64,000 nucleotides of DNA from Smallanthus sonchifolius. Its lineage: Eukaryota > Streptophyta > Magnoliopsida > Asterales > Asteraceae. Shown here in pieces: positions 32,013 through 41,901 of the stretch; the first letter of the stretch is position 1; every line of letters begins with the position of its first letter. Position numbers and translations under genes: made by a program. The DNA is taken from positions 73,167,001 to 73,231,000 of the forward strand of contig CM042018.1 of assembly GCA_023525975.1 (NCBI GenBank). The letters run 5' to 3'. The notes below the pieces were generated by a model. That model saw nothing but the letters and a program-made list of their open reading frames with translations, did no database searches and was not told where the DNA came from.

Positions 32013-32499
32013 TGTAGGTCCCTAATTCGGTGCGTGACGGATCTCTAGACTCGCGGTACGACACGTTGATAATGTGCGGAATCCATGATCAACGTGCTCG
32101 TGTAACTCAATTAACAACAACGGTGTAAATAAACTCTTTGTATTCCACCAATATCAGGTTACAAGAATTCTCTCTCGTCTACTCTGATATCGTCTCACCT
32201 GTCTCGGTTTTCTCAAACTGACTCTGTTACCTCTATGTATAAGCAACTGTTCTGCACCAGGCGAACTTAACAAGTTCGCTTCACTGTGCTTAGGCGAACT
32301 TATTAAGTTCGCCTCTAATAGGCTAAGCGAACTTAATAAGTTCGCCTCTGATAGACTTAAGCGAACTTATTAAGTTCGCCTCTGATAGACCAGGCGAACT
32401 TAATATGTTCGCCTCTGATAGGCTAGGCGAACTTATTAAGTTCGCCTCTAGCAGAACTTACACAGAATTTTATCAACAGTTACAAAACATGTCCTAACA
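32013..32499 (-). repeat. Cop-3 5' LTR
   Basis: 487 bp, nearly identical to the left LTR; array at 32259-32448 and TATA-like tatgtata near 32235 (disturbed by two substitutions compared with the left copy). Confidence 0.94.
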
Positions 32500-32504
32500 A
32501 GTGC
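32500..32504. repeat. Cop-3 target-site duplication, right copy (agtgc)
   Basis: Matches 26777-26781. Confidence 0.94.
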
Positions 32505-34559
32505 TCGCAACCGAAGCTGACTGTTTGTGTTTGTTTGCCTCCCGCCAGATCTATCAACTTTGGCAATGTGTTTAGGCCAACATTTCACCCGTTCGACCTC
32601 CAATCGAGTTAGCGCGACTAACGCGGGTCATATTAACGGTTCGATGTGTGTGAGGACTTTCATGATAGTGTGTTACACTTAGCCTCAACAGTGATATCAT
32701 ATGAAATACAGTAATGAAAATAGTTTATTACATGTTGTCTCCCCTAATTTAAAATAGTAAAAGGGGCCGTGAAACTCACCTGAGTTGAGTAGTAGATGGT
32801 ACCACACAGGGATGAGATTGGAATCATAAGTGTTAGCCTGTGAACGACTTACGTATGCCCTAGAATTATACACATAATAGTTAGGGCTACAATAGGATTT
32901 TTGTGACGACGACACAGAAGATTTGAACGTCCTACAACATTCTTAGGATTAACGAGTAGACGAACTAGTCCTCAAGAATAAGGATTTCTTAATATAATAA
33001 TTAAGATGAATATGTTTCGTGTCGAACGTCTCTAATTACGAATAATACTATTTAATAAATATTCGTGTGTTTGCACCATTTATAAATGGTCTAGGAAAAT
33101 AATATAACTTATAATATTATTTTAAGTTTGGAGAAATAGCACAATAATTAATTACGTGACAAAATAACAAACATATTATTATTATTCGGAAATATAGCAA
33201 CGCGGGTAATAATATAAATAATTATATTATTTATTAGTTTGAAACGTTACACAATGTTTATTAATGTGGCGAAAATAATATATAAATATATTATTTTTAA
33301 TTAGAGTCACGGGTTGAAAATAATATAAATATATTATTTTTAAAGTGGGTAAAATTATTAAACATGAGTTATAAACTAAACCCGAGCCCATGGGTGATTT
33401 TTGAGGTTAAAACATATTAATATATTAATATTATAATATAAGGTTTGATTTTTATTTGAAAATATTAACTAAAAACTGTTTAGAAATAAAAAGAGCGTGG
33501 AGAGACTCGAACACGGGTCTCTCCCACACAAGCACACACACCTAACCAACTCAGCCCGCTAGGGTATCGCACACAAACCCTGATCAAAATGCTTTTAACA
33601 TAGAACTCCAGTGAGCCCCCCTCCCATATACACGTACGATCGAACCCAGCCTCAAACCATCAAATCCGGTCGTGATAAGCCAAAATAGTAAAGGGGTTTC
33701 GTTAACCGATGTGTGGCGATCCTGTGGATGTAACAAATTGCAAAAATCAACGAGTTTAGATTGTTAAATTAGTCGATTGAAAAGCCAAAAACCCTAGGTT
33801 TGATTCTGAATTGATTTGATTAAATTTGATAATAAACATGTTGGAAACATAGGGCTTTTATTGATTAGGTTATTGCGAGTCTACTGATATGGTTTAATTG
33901 GATTATGGTTGAGTCTAGGACCAAAACCCCCAAATCCGATTTGGAACAAACCCTAGAATCTGGATAGAGTTAATTCTGATAATGTAAGCCCTGATTATGA
34001 TAGGGCTTATGTTCTAGGAGTGAAAACGAAACTAAAGGTGTAAGGATTTACTAGAATTGGATTCGAATTGACTGTGTTTGACTAAAAACGGGTGCCGACT
34101 GTGACTGAATTGATGCATGCAAAAGCTTGACAGAAGTTCAAATGAGGTGCGTAAAAGGTTGGATTGAAAAATTATTCTACCAATTGATCGAATTTAGAAG
34201 CTTCAGCTATGAAGTCGACTGTTATGTATTGAATACCCATAATTGGGTTTAATTCGACATAATAATGGTGTTTAAAACTGTAATAATGATCGTTAATGGT
34301 TTTAATGTGCAAATCAGTTACATTGTCACATGAATTTCAGGTTTAGATTCTAATTTGGGCTAAGAATACTCCGGTTTGACTTTTAAAAGTCAAACAGTAA
34401 CTAGAACCCTTGATTTTGACTTTCCTGGGTCAACAAATTGGATTTAGGCTAATTGCATAACTAGTCCCCGAAGTTTTACTTTGAAAACTGACAGAATTAG
34501 ACCCTGAGGTTTGTGATAAGTTAGCTAACAGAGTTAATCTAAAAAGTCCGAATGTCACA
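32505..34559 (-). repeat. Gyp-4 3' LTR, right segment
   Basis: Ends (plus) ccgaatgtcaca at 34559; on the element strand the LTR starts TGTGACATTCGG. AT-rich between 32990 and 33480. It contains a tRNA-like sequence at 33491-33570. Confidence 0.82.
33491..33570 (-). other. tRNA-like sequence within Gyp-4 LTR
   Basis: The minus strand shows a box-A-like GGGCTGAGTTGGTTAGG (near 33540-33557), a box-B-like GTGTTCGAGTC (near 33505-33516) inside an 8-bp stem (GGAGAGAC/GTCTCTCC), and a TTTTT run just after, as in a pol III terminator. Acceptor and anticodon stems cannot be folded convincingly, so this is a tRNA pseudogene or tRNA-derived SINE head rather than a working tRNA. Confidence 0.45.
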
Positions 34560-34575
34560 TCTTTCCCTAGTTGAA
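34560..34575 (-). other. Gyp-4 polypurine tract
   Basis: Minus strand CAACTAGGGAAAGA beside the LTR. Confidence 0.75.
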
Positions 34576-34607
34576 AGAATTTTCGTCCCGAAAATTAGAA
34601 TAATACC

Positions 34608-36104
34608 TTAAGTGTTTGACGTGGAGTGCTTGAACATATGAGTATACTTGCACATCATCTGGTCCTCGCGCTCCCATGTGAATTCCGGTCCGCGCTTTGA
34701 GTTCCAACGAACTCTGATGATAGGGATTTTACTGTGTTTGAGCGTTTTGACTTCCCTATCCATGATTTCGACCGGTTCTTCAACGACGCGTAACTTTTCA
34801 TTGATTTGTAGTTCCTTAAGAGGAACTGCGAGTGTCTCTTCTGCTAGACATTTCTTCAAGTTCGAGACATGAAAGACGCTGTGTACACTACTCAGTCCTT
34901 CAGGTAGGTCCAGTTGATACACTACAGGGCTAATTCTCTTCACTATCTTGAACGGTCCAACATAACGAGGGTTTAGTTTGCCTCATTTCCCGAATCGAAT
35001 TACACCTTTCCAAGGTGAGACTTTCAATAGGACCATGTCGCCTACTTGAAATTCTAATGGCTTACGACGCTTATCGGCGTAGCTCTTTTGAAGATCACGA
35101 GCTGCCGCCATACGATTTCTAATTTGAACGATCTTTTTAGAGTTTTCAAAAACGAGTTCAAGACCCGTAAGTTGGCTATCCCCAACTTCAGCAACAGATA
35201 GGAGATCGGCATTTCCATTCGTATAATGCCTCGAATGGTCCCGCCTTGATGCTAGTGTGATAACTGTTATTGTAGGAGAATTCCGCTAGAGGCAAGTGAA
35301 TTTCCCAACTGTTACCGAAATTGATCACACAAGCTCGTAGAATGTCCTCTAAGGTTTAAATGGTACGTTCAGTTTGGCCATCAGTTTGAGGATGGTACGC
35401 CGTGCTCATATCTAGACGCGTGCCTAAGGCTTTTTGTTGAGACTGCCAGAAACATGAGGTGAATCGAGCGTCACGATCCGAAATGATAGAAAATGGCACT
35501 CCGTGCCGAGAGACTACTTCCTTTAAGTAAATACGAGTAAGTTTCTCCATTTTTTCATTCTCTTTGATTGCCAAGAAGTGAGCGGATTTCGTCAAACGAT
35601 CGATGATTACCCATATGGTGTCGCATCCGCTAAGAGCTCGGGGCAATTTGGTGATAAAGTCCATAGATATTTTCTCCCATTTCCACATTGGAATCTCTGG
35701 TTGTTGAAGTAAGCCAGAAGGCTATTGGTATTCCACTTTGACCTTTGCGCAAGTCAGGTACTTGCTCACATAGGTGGCTATATCAGCCTTCATCTTCGGC
35801 CACCAGTATAGCACCTTTAGGTCATGGTACATCTTGTTAGAACCTGGATGAATAGAGTATCGAGATTTGTGAGCTTCATCCATAACCAGTTCCCTTAATT
35901 TTCCGTACGCTGGAACCCATATTCGCTCCGCGAAGTAGCGAATGCCATCTGATTTAACCTCGAGTTGTTCTTCCATACCGTGTGTGGTTTCCAATGGTAG
36001 GTTCTCCTTTTTCAAGGCTTCGAGCTGAGTACCACGGATTTTGTCAGGTAATCCGGTGTGAATAGTAAGCTGTAATGATCGAACTCGTATGGGCTTGGTT
36101 TCCT
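34608..36104 (-). pseudogene. Gyp-4 integrase and chromodomain
   Basis: The integrase has the HHCC part (SRYSIHPGSNKMYHDL, YLTCAKVK with one Cys altered), first core Asp (MDFITKLPRALSG), second (IISDRDARFTS) and the PQTDGQTERTI Glu motif, then a GPY/F module and a well-preserved chromodomain (EEPVEIMDREVKTLKHSK, VRWNSKRGPEFTWERED) ending at 34608. Stops or frame changes occur near 35720, 35356, 35240 and 34983. Confidence 0.85.
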
Positions 36105-36540
36105 TTCGACTTAGGGCATCGGCTACCGCATTAGCCTTGCCCGAATGATATCTGATCGCGCAGTCATAGTCATTCAAGAGTTCGACCCAACGACGTTGTC
36201 GCATGTTTAACTATTTCTACTTAAAGATATGTTGTAGACTCTTGTGATCGGTGTAAATAGTGCACTTGGTACCATTTAAGTAATGTCTTCAGATCTTTAG
36301 TCCAAATACCATGGCTCCCAATTCTAAGTCATGAGTCGTGTAGTTCCTCTCATGAATCTTCAGTTGACGAGAAGCGTAGGTGATCACTTTTTCACGTTGC
36401 ATGAGTACACAACCATGACCTTGAATGGATGCATCGCAATACACTACAAAATCATTTGTTCCCTCCGAAAGAGACAGAATGGGTGCACTACAGAGTTTCT
36501 GTTTGAGCAGTTGAAACGCTGACTCTTGGGTGTCACCCTA
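36105..36540 (-). pseudogene. Gyp-4 RNase H
   Basis: The relic contains YCDASIQG, THDLELGA and ending VADALSR motifs across two frames. A stop at 36538-36540 and others near 36210 and 36290 break it. Confidence 0.78.
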
Positions 36541-37370
36541 GTTATGGGGTTTACCCTGTTGAGTTAGGGCAGTGAGGGGTTGGGCATTCTCGATGAAACG
36601 ACGGTAATAGACAGCCAATCCCAAAAATTTTCGCACCACAGTCGAAGTTTTCGGTGCCGCCCAATTCTTGATGGCTTCTATTTTAGATGGATCGACATGT
36701 ATTCCTGTCTCGTTGACTACATGTCCTAAGAATTGCACTTCACGAATCCAGAATTCGCACTTGGAAAATTTTACGTACAATTGTTCTTGTTTTAGCAAAT
36801 CTAGAATCAAACGCAGACGCTCTTCATGTTCTTCTTTATTCTTGGAATAGATGAGGATATCATCAATGAAGACGATAACAAATTGATCAAGGTATGGTTA
36901 ACACACACGATTCATGAGATCCATGAATACCGCTGGTGAGTTGGTTAGTCCGAATGGCATGACCATGAATTCGTAGTGACCATACCTTGTTCTGAACGCC
37001 GTCTTTGAGATGTATTCGTCTCGGACTCTCAACTGATGATAATCGGACCTAAGATCTATTTTGGAATATAAGCTTGATCCCTGGAGTTGATCAAACAGAT
37101 CATCGATGCAGGGTTAAGGATAACGGTTCTTGATGGTTACTTTGTTAAGCTCACGGTAGTCAATGCACATGCGGAAAGTCCCGTATTTATTCTTGACGAA
37201 CAGGACTGGAGCTCGCCATGGCGATGAGCTAGGTCGAATGAAACCTTTATCCAATAACTCTTGCAGTTGTGTAGACAATTCTTGCAACTCAGTGGGTGCA
37301 AGTCTATACGGTGCCCGAGTAATAGGTGCTGCTCCGGGTGCTAGGCCAATTTGAAAGTCCCGTATTTGAA
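36541..37370 (-). pseudogene. Gyp-4 reverse transcriptase
   Basis: RT core with KIDLRSDYHQLRV, MPFGLTNSPAVFMDLMN and the FIDD box (VFIDDILIYSK), followed by KCEFWIREVQFLGHV. Stops at about 37112 and 36899 interrupt it. Upstream, the join to gag is abnormal (see the next entry). Confidence 0.82.
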
Positions 37371-37459
37371 ATTCGACTTGTAGTCATTCCTTGCTTCTCT
37401 GGATCCAATGACGAAGGCTCGTCCCTTCGCACCGTTACCGCCATTGTTGCCATTATTTT
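37371..37459 (-). pseudogene. Gyp-4 gag end joined to RT linker; protease deleted
   Basis: The minus strand gives NNGGNGAKGRAF, the end of gag, then within a few codons the VEF sequence that normally follows protease by about 170 codons. The whole DTGA protease is therefore deleted. Gyp-5 cuts the element at 37459. Confidence 0.75.
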
Positions 37460-38439
37460 TGTCACACCCCCAAATTATTTTCTGAATAAATAACTCAAGG
37501 TTGTAACGACTGATATCATTGCATAGTTGCAGAAGCTAAAATGAAGATTTCTAAGGTGTTGAACACAATTAAAAGTACTAACATAAACTAGTACATTGTT
37601 CTAGATCCATATAGGTTAAACTGTCTCGAGGTTTGACAATCATGTCTCTTCAGCTTCTAGGGTTTAATCCAAATGACTAGCCTATTCTAAACGTGTCATT
37701 GCCAGACAGTACCTGAAAAACATGCTTGAAAGTGTCAACCTAAAGTTGGTGAGTTCACAAGTTTGAGTGCCACAATAGAAGATCATTTTCTTGGAAAAAT
37801 TTTGAAACATACCCTAAGGATTTTGTAAAACTTTCCTTTGTAAATCTGGAAAGCAATGTAGTTGGAATTCCCATAAGACATTCCCTTGGAATATTTGTAA
37901 AACTTTTTATCAGATAATATGGTTGGAATTCCCCCTGGGACATTCCCATGAAATGTTTATAAAACGTTTTGTCAAAAGCATGATAAACACACGTTCAACA
38001 ACCTTGTTGAACTCATCGTCGGACATCATAATGGACAAGTATGGAAAGCTTTTGATAAATTGGAAAAATAAAACATCATAACTGTGATAAACGAGTCCTA
38101 GGATGATCCATTGTTGTCTAGCTAGGATCAACAAAAAGTAATGCAATTACCATGAGCCTATAACCAACCCTAGACGGTTCTTGATTTTTGCCCCGTCAAT
38201 GTTCCATCACAAACATTGAAGTGAAATTTTCGGATAATATGCATCCATTAACTGATAGTTGGCGTGACCAACTTGATGAATGGGGGTGCAACCCAATAGT
38301 AGTATTCATATATTCCTAGGCTAACTCCATAGCTAATGGTTATAGTGTGTGTTCCAAGGGACTATAGTTGTGATGTCCTTGTAAACCCATGTAACTCATT
38401 TGAGATCAGAATACCTCGTTATCATATGAAGACCTTGTA

Positions 38440-39085
38440 TGTCTTTGTAAAATTTGTATGATTGAAAAAATCGTATGTTTTTTGTAAAACTGGAATGTCT
38501 TTGTAAGACTGAAATGTCATTGTAAAACTAGAATGTTTTGGTAAGACTGGAACGTCTTTGCAAGATTGGAATGTCTTCGTAAAACTGAAATGTCTTTGTA
38601 ACACTGAAATGTCTTTGTAAAACTGAAATGTCTTTATAAGACTGGAATGTCTTTGTCAAACTGGAATGTCTTTGTAAAACTAAAATGTCTTTGTAAGACT
38701 GGAATGCCTTTGTAAAATTGGAATGTCTTTGCAAGACTGGAATGTCTTTGTAAAACTGAAATGTCTTTGTAAGACTGGAATGCCTTTGTAAAATTGGAAT
38801 GTCTTTGCAAGACTGGAATGTCTTTGTAAAAATGAAATGTCTTTGTAAAACTGAAATGTCTTTGTAAGACTGAAATGTCTTTGTAAAACTGAAATGTCTT
38901 TGTAACACTGAATATCTTTGTAAAAATGTAATGTCTTTGCAAGACTGTAATGTCTTTGCAAGACTGGAATGTCATTGTAAGGCTAGAATGTCTTTGTAAG
39001 ACTGGAATGTCTTTGTATAACTGGAATGTCTTTGTAAGACTGGAATTTCTTTGTAAAACTGGAATGTCCTTGTAAAGAGGGTATG
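38440..39085. repeat. 19-bp tandem repeat (about 33 units) in Gyp-5 LTR
   Basis: Unit approximates actggaatgtctttgtaag. Copies differ at a few sites and the array is unbroken for about 640 bases. Being on the R/U5 side of the TATA box it would be transcribed. The long minus-strand ORFs here come from the repeat itself (57 nt = 19 codons per period). Confidence 0.92.
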
Positions 39086-39586
39086 TTTTGTAAGACTTTG
39101 CATATTTTTCCCCCAAAGTATAAAGCAAGTAAAAAGGGGCCGTGAAACTCATCTGATAAAGCAATGAAATGATGTGCCAAGTCTTAGCAAATCCGGCTAA
39201 ATAAGACGACCTACTCGTTCCCTAGGAAACATTTAGGACTTTAAGGTCTAAGTATTGCAAAATGTGTGACTATGAACTCTATGCATCCAAATGAGTTGAA
39301 AAGTGACTTCGACGTTTCAAAGATGTTTTGACTTGACGACCCGTTGGTGACACGTTGGACTTAAACATTCAAATCCTAACATAGAATTCAAAACTCCTTT
39401 GAAATAGTCTATTATCATTCTAATAAACACATTATCACATTCGATTGGTAGTTAGGACTTGAAATACAACTTTTGATACATGAGAGTTTCCTTAATTGGA
39501 ATGTTAAGATCCGTGTCCTAAACATGGAAAATATGCAAAGTTAATGTTCACACATGAAATTGGGCATGTTATAACACATATAGAAC

Positions 39587-39591
39587 ATTTC
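39587..39591. repeat. Gyp-6 target-site duplication, left copy (atttc)
   Basis: Identical to 49533-49537. Confidence 0.94.
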
Positions 39592-41867
39592 TGTCACACC
39601 CCAACCGACGGCGGAAAACGTCGGGGCGTGAAGCTGTGCAGACTGTTCATAGCTCATGGTTGCTAAAGTTTGAATAATTTAAACCTTCATTTTCATTACA
39701 CATAGCAAGTTCATACCATACAAGAACCAAATGTAGCGATTACAAAATACAAATAGTTTAGATTAATTGCTAGGTCCAAATCCTATATGTAGCAGCTTGT
39801 AATACTTCAAACATTGTCACCTGAAACATGGTTAAAAACAAAGTCAACTAAAAAGTTGGTGAGAATACATAGGTTTTCGTGTCATGTAATAGAATATAGT
39901 GTCGTGTGCATACAATTCATACAAACATGGCAATTAAGGCATTTATGGAGAGATACCATCGTGTGACCTGGTAGTACAATCAAACCTTTGTAACTAGCAT
40001 GCAAAACAAACGCATGTTGGCAGTAACAGTCACCCTACCTGTGTGGGTTTGTCAGACTCAATAGATCTATCACTGTTTACTGTAGGCTATAAAATAGTTA
40101 ATGATTGCACGTGAATATCAAACTGCGTGTTGGTCTACACACCTAGTACTCAAGCACAAAGCTCAAAATTGTAACACATGATTGTAGGGTGGAATTGTAT
40201 ATTGTGTAGTTTGTAAGCATAGTAAATAGAACGCGTGTTCCACCCCAAAAGTTTGTAAATAGAGTAAAAGAGGGGCTATGTAACTCACTTGTGTTGGGTA
40301 GTGTAGTTTGCACAGATCAATAAAAATACCAAGTGTGTTGTAGGTCGCTACGTTTGACCTATTGGATAAATGTATAACGCGTGTCATTGTTTGTGTTATT
40401 TTTATGTCGAAAAATGGATTTGTATGTTTAGGGTTTGTTTAAAATAAATAAATAAATAATTTTATTTATCTATTTAGTACATTTTAAATAGTAGTGATAT
40501 ATATATTCTTTAAAATGTAAATTTAAATAACTGATATATATTTATATTTATTTAAATATAAATTTAAATAAATAATATTTGTTTAAGTCAAAATATATAT
40601 TTGTATAAATGGTTTTATAAACTCACGATTTCATCGGTTTCGAACTATCGGGAATTAATCGTTTTAAATCTCTAAATCAAGGATTTGGTTTATAAATGAT
40701 TCCCGGGTCTTGGGATTTTATAAAATAATTTTTATAAACAAGTTTTGAAATGTTTAAATAAAAAACATATTAAATTAAGTTTGAAAATAATAAAATTAAA
40801 GTTTCTGGTCAAGGAGCACGACCGTGCTCAAGTAGGGCACGACCGCGCTCGTTGCCGGGCGTGACCGTGGTGGTCTAAAACGCGCCCGTGATCGAGTCAG
40901 AAGGTACTTCATAGGTTCTGGACATAGAGCACGACCGTGCTCGTATCTGGCACGACCGCGTCTAGTGTTTGTTTTTGGTCATGACTTGTTTGCTCGGTAA
41001 GCACGACCGGGCCACACCTGGGGCACGATTGTGCTTGGTCAGGCACGACCACGCTCAGGGATGAGTGCGACCGTGTCGGGCCTTTTTCAGACACAATTCG
41101 ATCGATTCTTATATTAATAGCTTCTGGATTCTTAGGGCTTTCACTTAGTGGATGATTACGAATGTTTCTACATAGTTTAATTGTATTTATATCTTGTCTA
41201 GAGTGTAGTTCGAGTAAAATTTATGTTTCTTTTTGGTTCAAAATCGGATCGATTTGAGTGTTTCTACTACGAATTGATATAGGGCTTTCGTAGTAGAGGT
41301 AGATACAAAGCTGAAGACGTGTTACTTACTTGCTGAAAGTGGGCAATCGAATGCGGTCGGCTACGGGTCGAGCGGCTTCGTTTCTTGGCGATCAATCGGA
41401 CGACAGAGGTGTTGTGAGCGTCGAGTGAGAGTTCTGAGAGATTGAGTGGGTGTATATGAGGGTGTAGGAAGCCTGCAACTTGCTCTCAATTGTTTAATTC
41501 GCGAGACTTGGTTGTGGTGGGTATGGGATTAAACAAATGTGCAAATTGGAGGACAATTTAGGCGTGTTGCAGGTTGAATTCAGTCGAGTAAGGTCTGACG
41601 CGTGAAAACTGGCTTTTCTCTATTTTAAATTTCGCGAATTCAGAGGGTATGGTATGGTTTGACTTCTGCAGAGTCAAGTGGGTTCATCAGAAATGTTAAT
41701 TTGTTATTGGGGCTTGTGAGATAATGGTGTTTTTGTTTAATTTGTTATTGTAATAGAATAGTTTGTATATGTAACTGCATCGTAGTTTGTTTGTACATGA
41801 ATCGAAACTGAAATGTGTTTGCTTATTGAAATCAAACGATTACATGATGAAAATCAGAAATGTTACA
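39592..41867 (-). repeat. Gyp-6 3' LTR (2,276 bp)
   Basis: Plus-strand ends tgtcacacccc...gaaatgttaca. Contains the hairpin at 39605-39624, the inverted-repeat array 40815-41079, and a filler segment at 41686-41709 that replaces 100 bases of the other LTR. Confidence 0.94.
40815..41079. repeat. Inverted-repeat array GCACGACCGTGC in Gyp-6 3' LTR
   Basis: About nine units including gcacgaccgtgc (40815-40826) and diverged copies (gcacgaccgcgc, gcacgattgtgc). Same motif as in Gyp-1. Confidence 0.88.
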
Positions 41868-41880
41868 GTCTCCCCTTGTT
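41868..41880 (-). other. Gyp-6 polypurine tract
   Basis: Minus strand CAAGGGGAGAC directly before the 3' LTR. Confidence 0.88.
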
Positions 41881-41901
41881 GAGGGGATTTCGTCCCGAAA
41901 T

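Larger units (their letters stand above)
26782..32499 (-). mobile_element. Cop-3: complete copia element, gag present, pol missing
   Basis: Two 487-bp LTRs, PBS, polypurine tract and matching 5-bp duplications define a 5,718-bp insertion. LTRs differ at about ten sites by eye (about 2%), so it is fairly recent. The interior has a leader, a long gag with one nonsense codon, the first codons of protease, and about 1.9 kb of non-coding post-pol sequence homologous to that of Cop-5. Integrase, RT and RNase H are absent, so it must have depended on another element. Confidence 0.94.
26359..37459 (-). mobile_element. Gyp-4: Ty3/gypsy chromovirus, 3' part, split by Cop-3
   Basis: 3' LTR (two segments), polypurine tract, chromodomain/integrase, RNase H, RT and a short gag remnant, all minus strand. 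Protease and most of gag are missing from the visible part. At 37459 it is cut by Gyp-5 (flank atttt 37455-37459). Its 5' half should lie to the right of the window. Confidence 0.82.
37460..39591 (-). repeat. Gyp-5 3' LTR, left segment
   Basis: Starts (plus) tgtcacacccccaaatt; includes a 19-bp tandem repeat. Split at 39587-39591 by Gyp-6. Together with 49538-51114 the LTR is about 3.7 kb, the longest here. Confidence 0.82.

Noticed and set aside
33491..33570. A functional tRNA gene
   Set aside because: Acceptor and anticodon arms do not fold convincingly; kept only as tRNA-like.
38422..39180. Overlapping minus-strand ORFs encoding repeats such as LQRHFSFTKTFQ
   Set aside because: They arise from the 19-bp tandem repeat, which has no stop in any minus frame; there is no start or codon bias and several frames are open at once.
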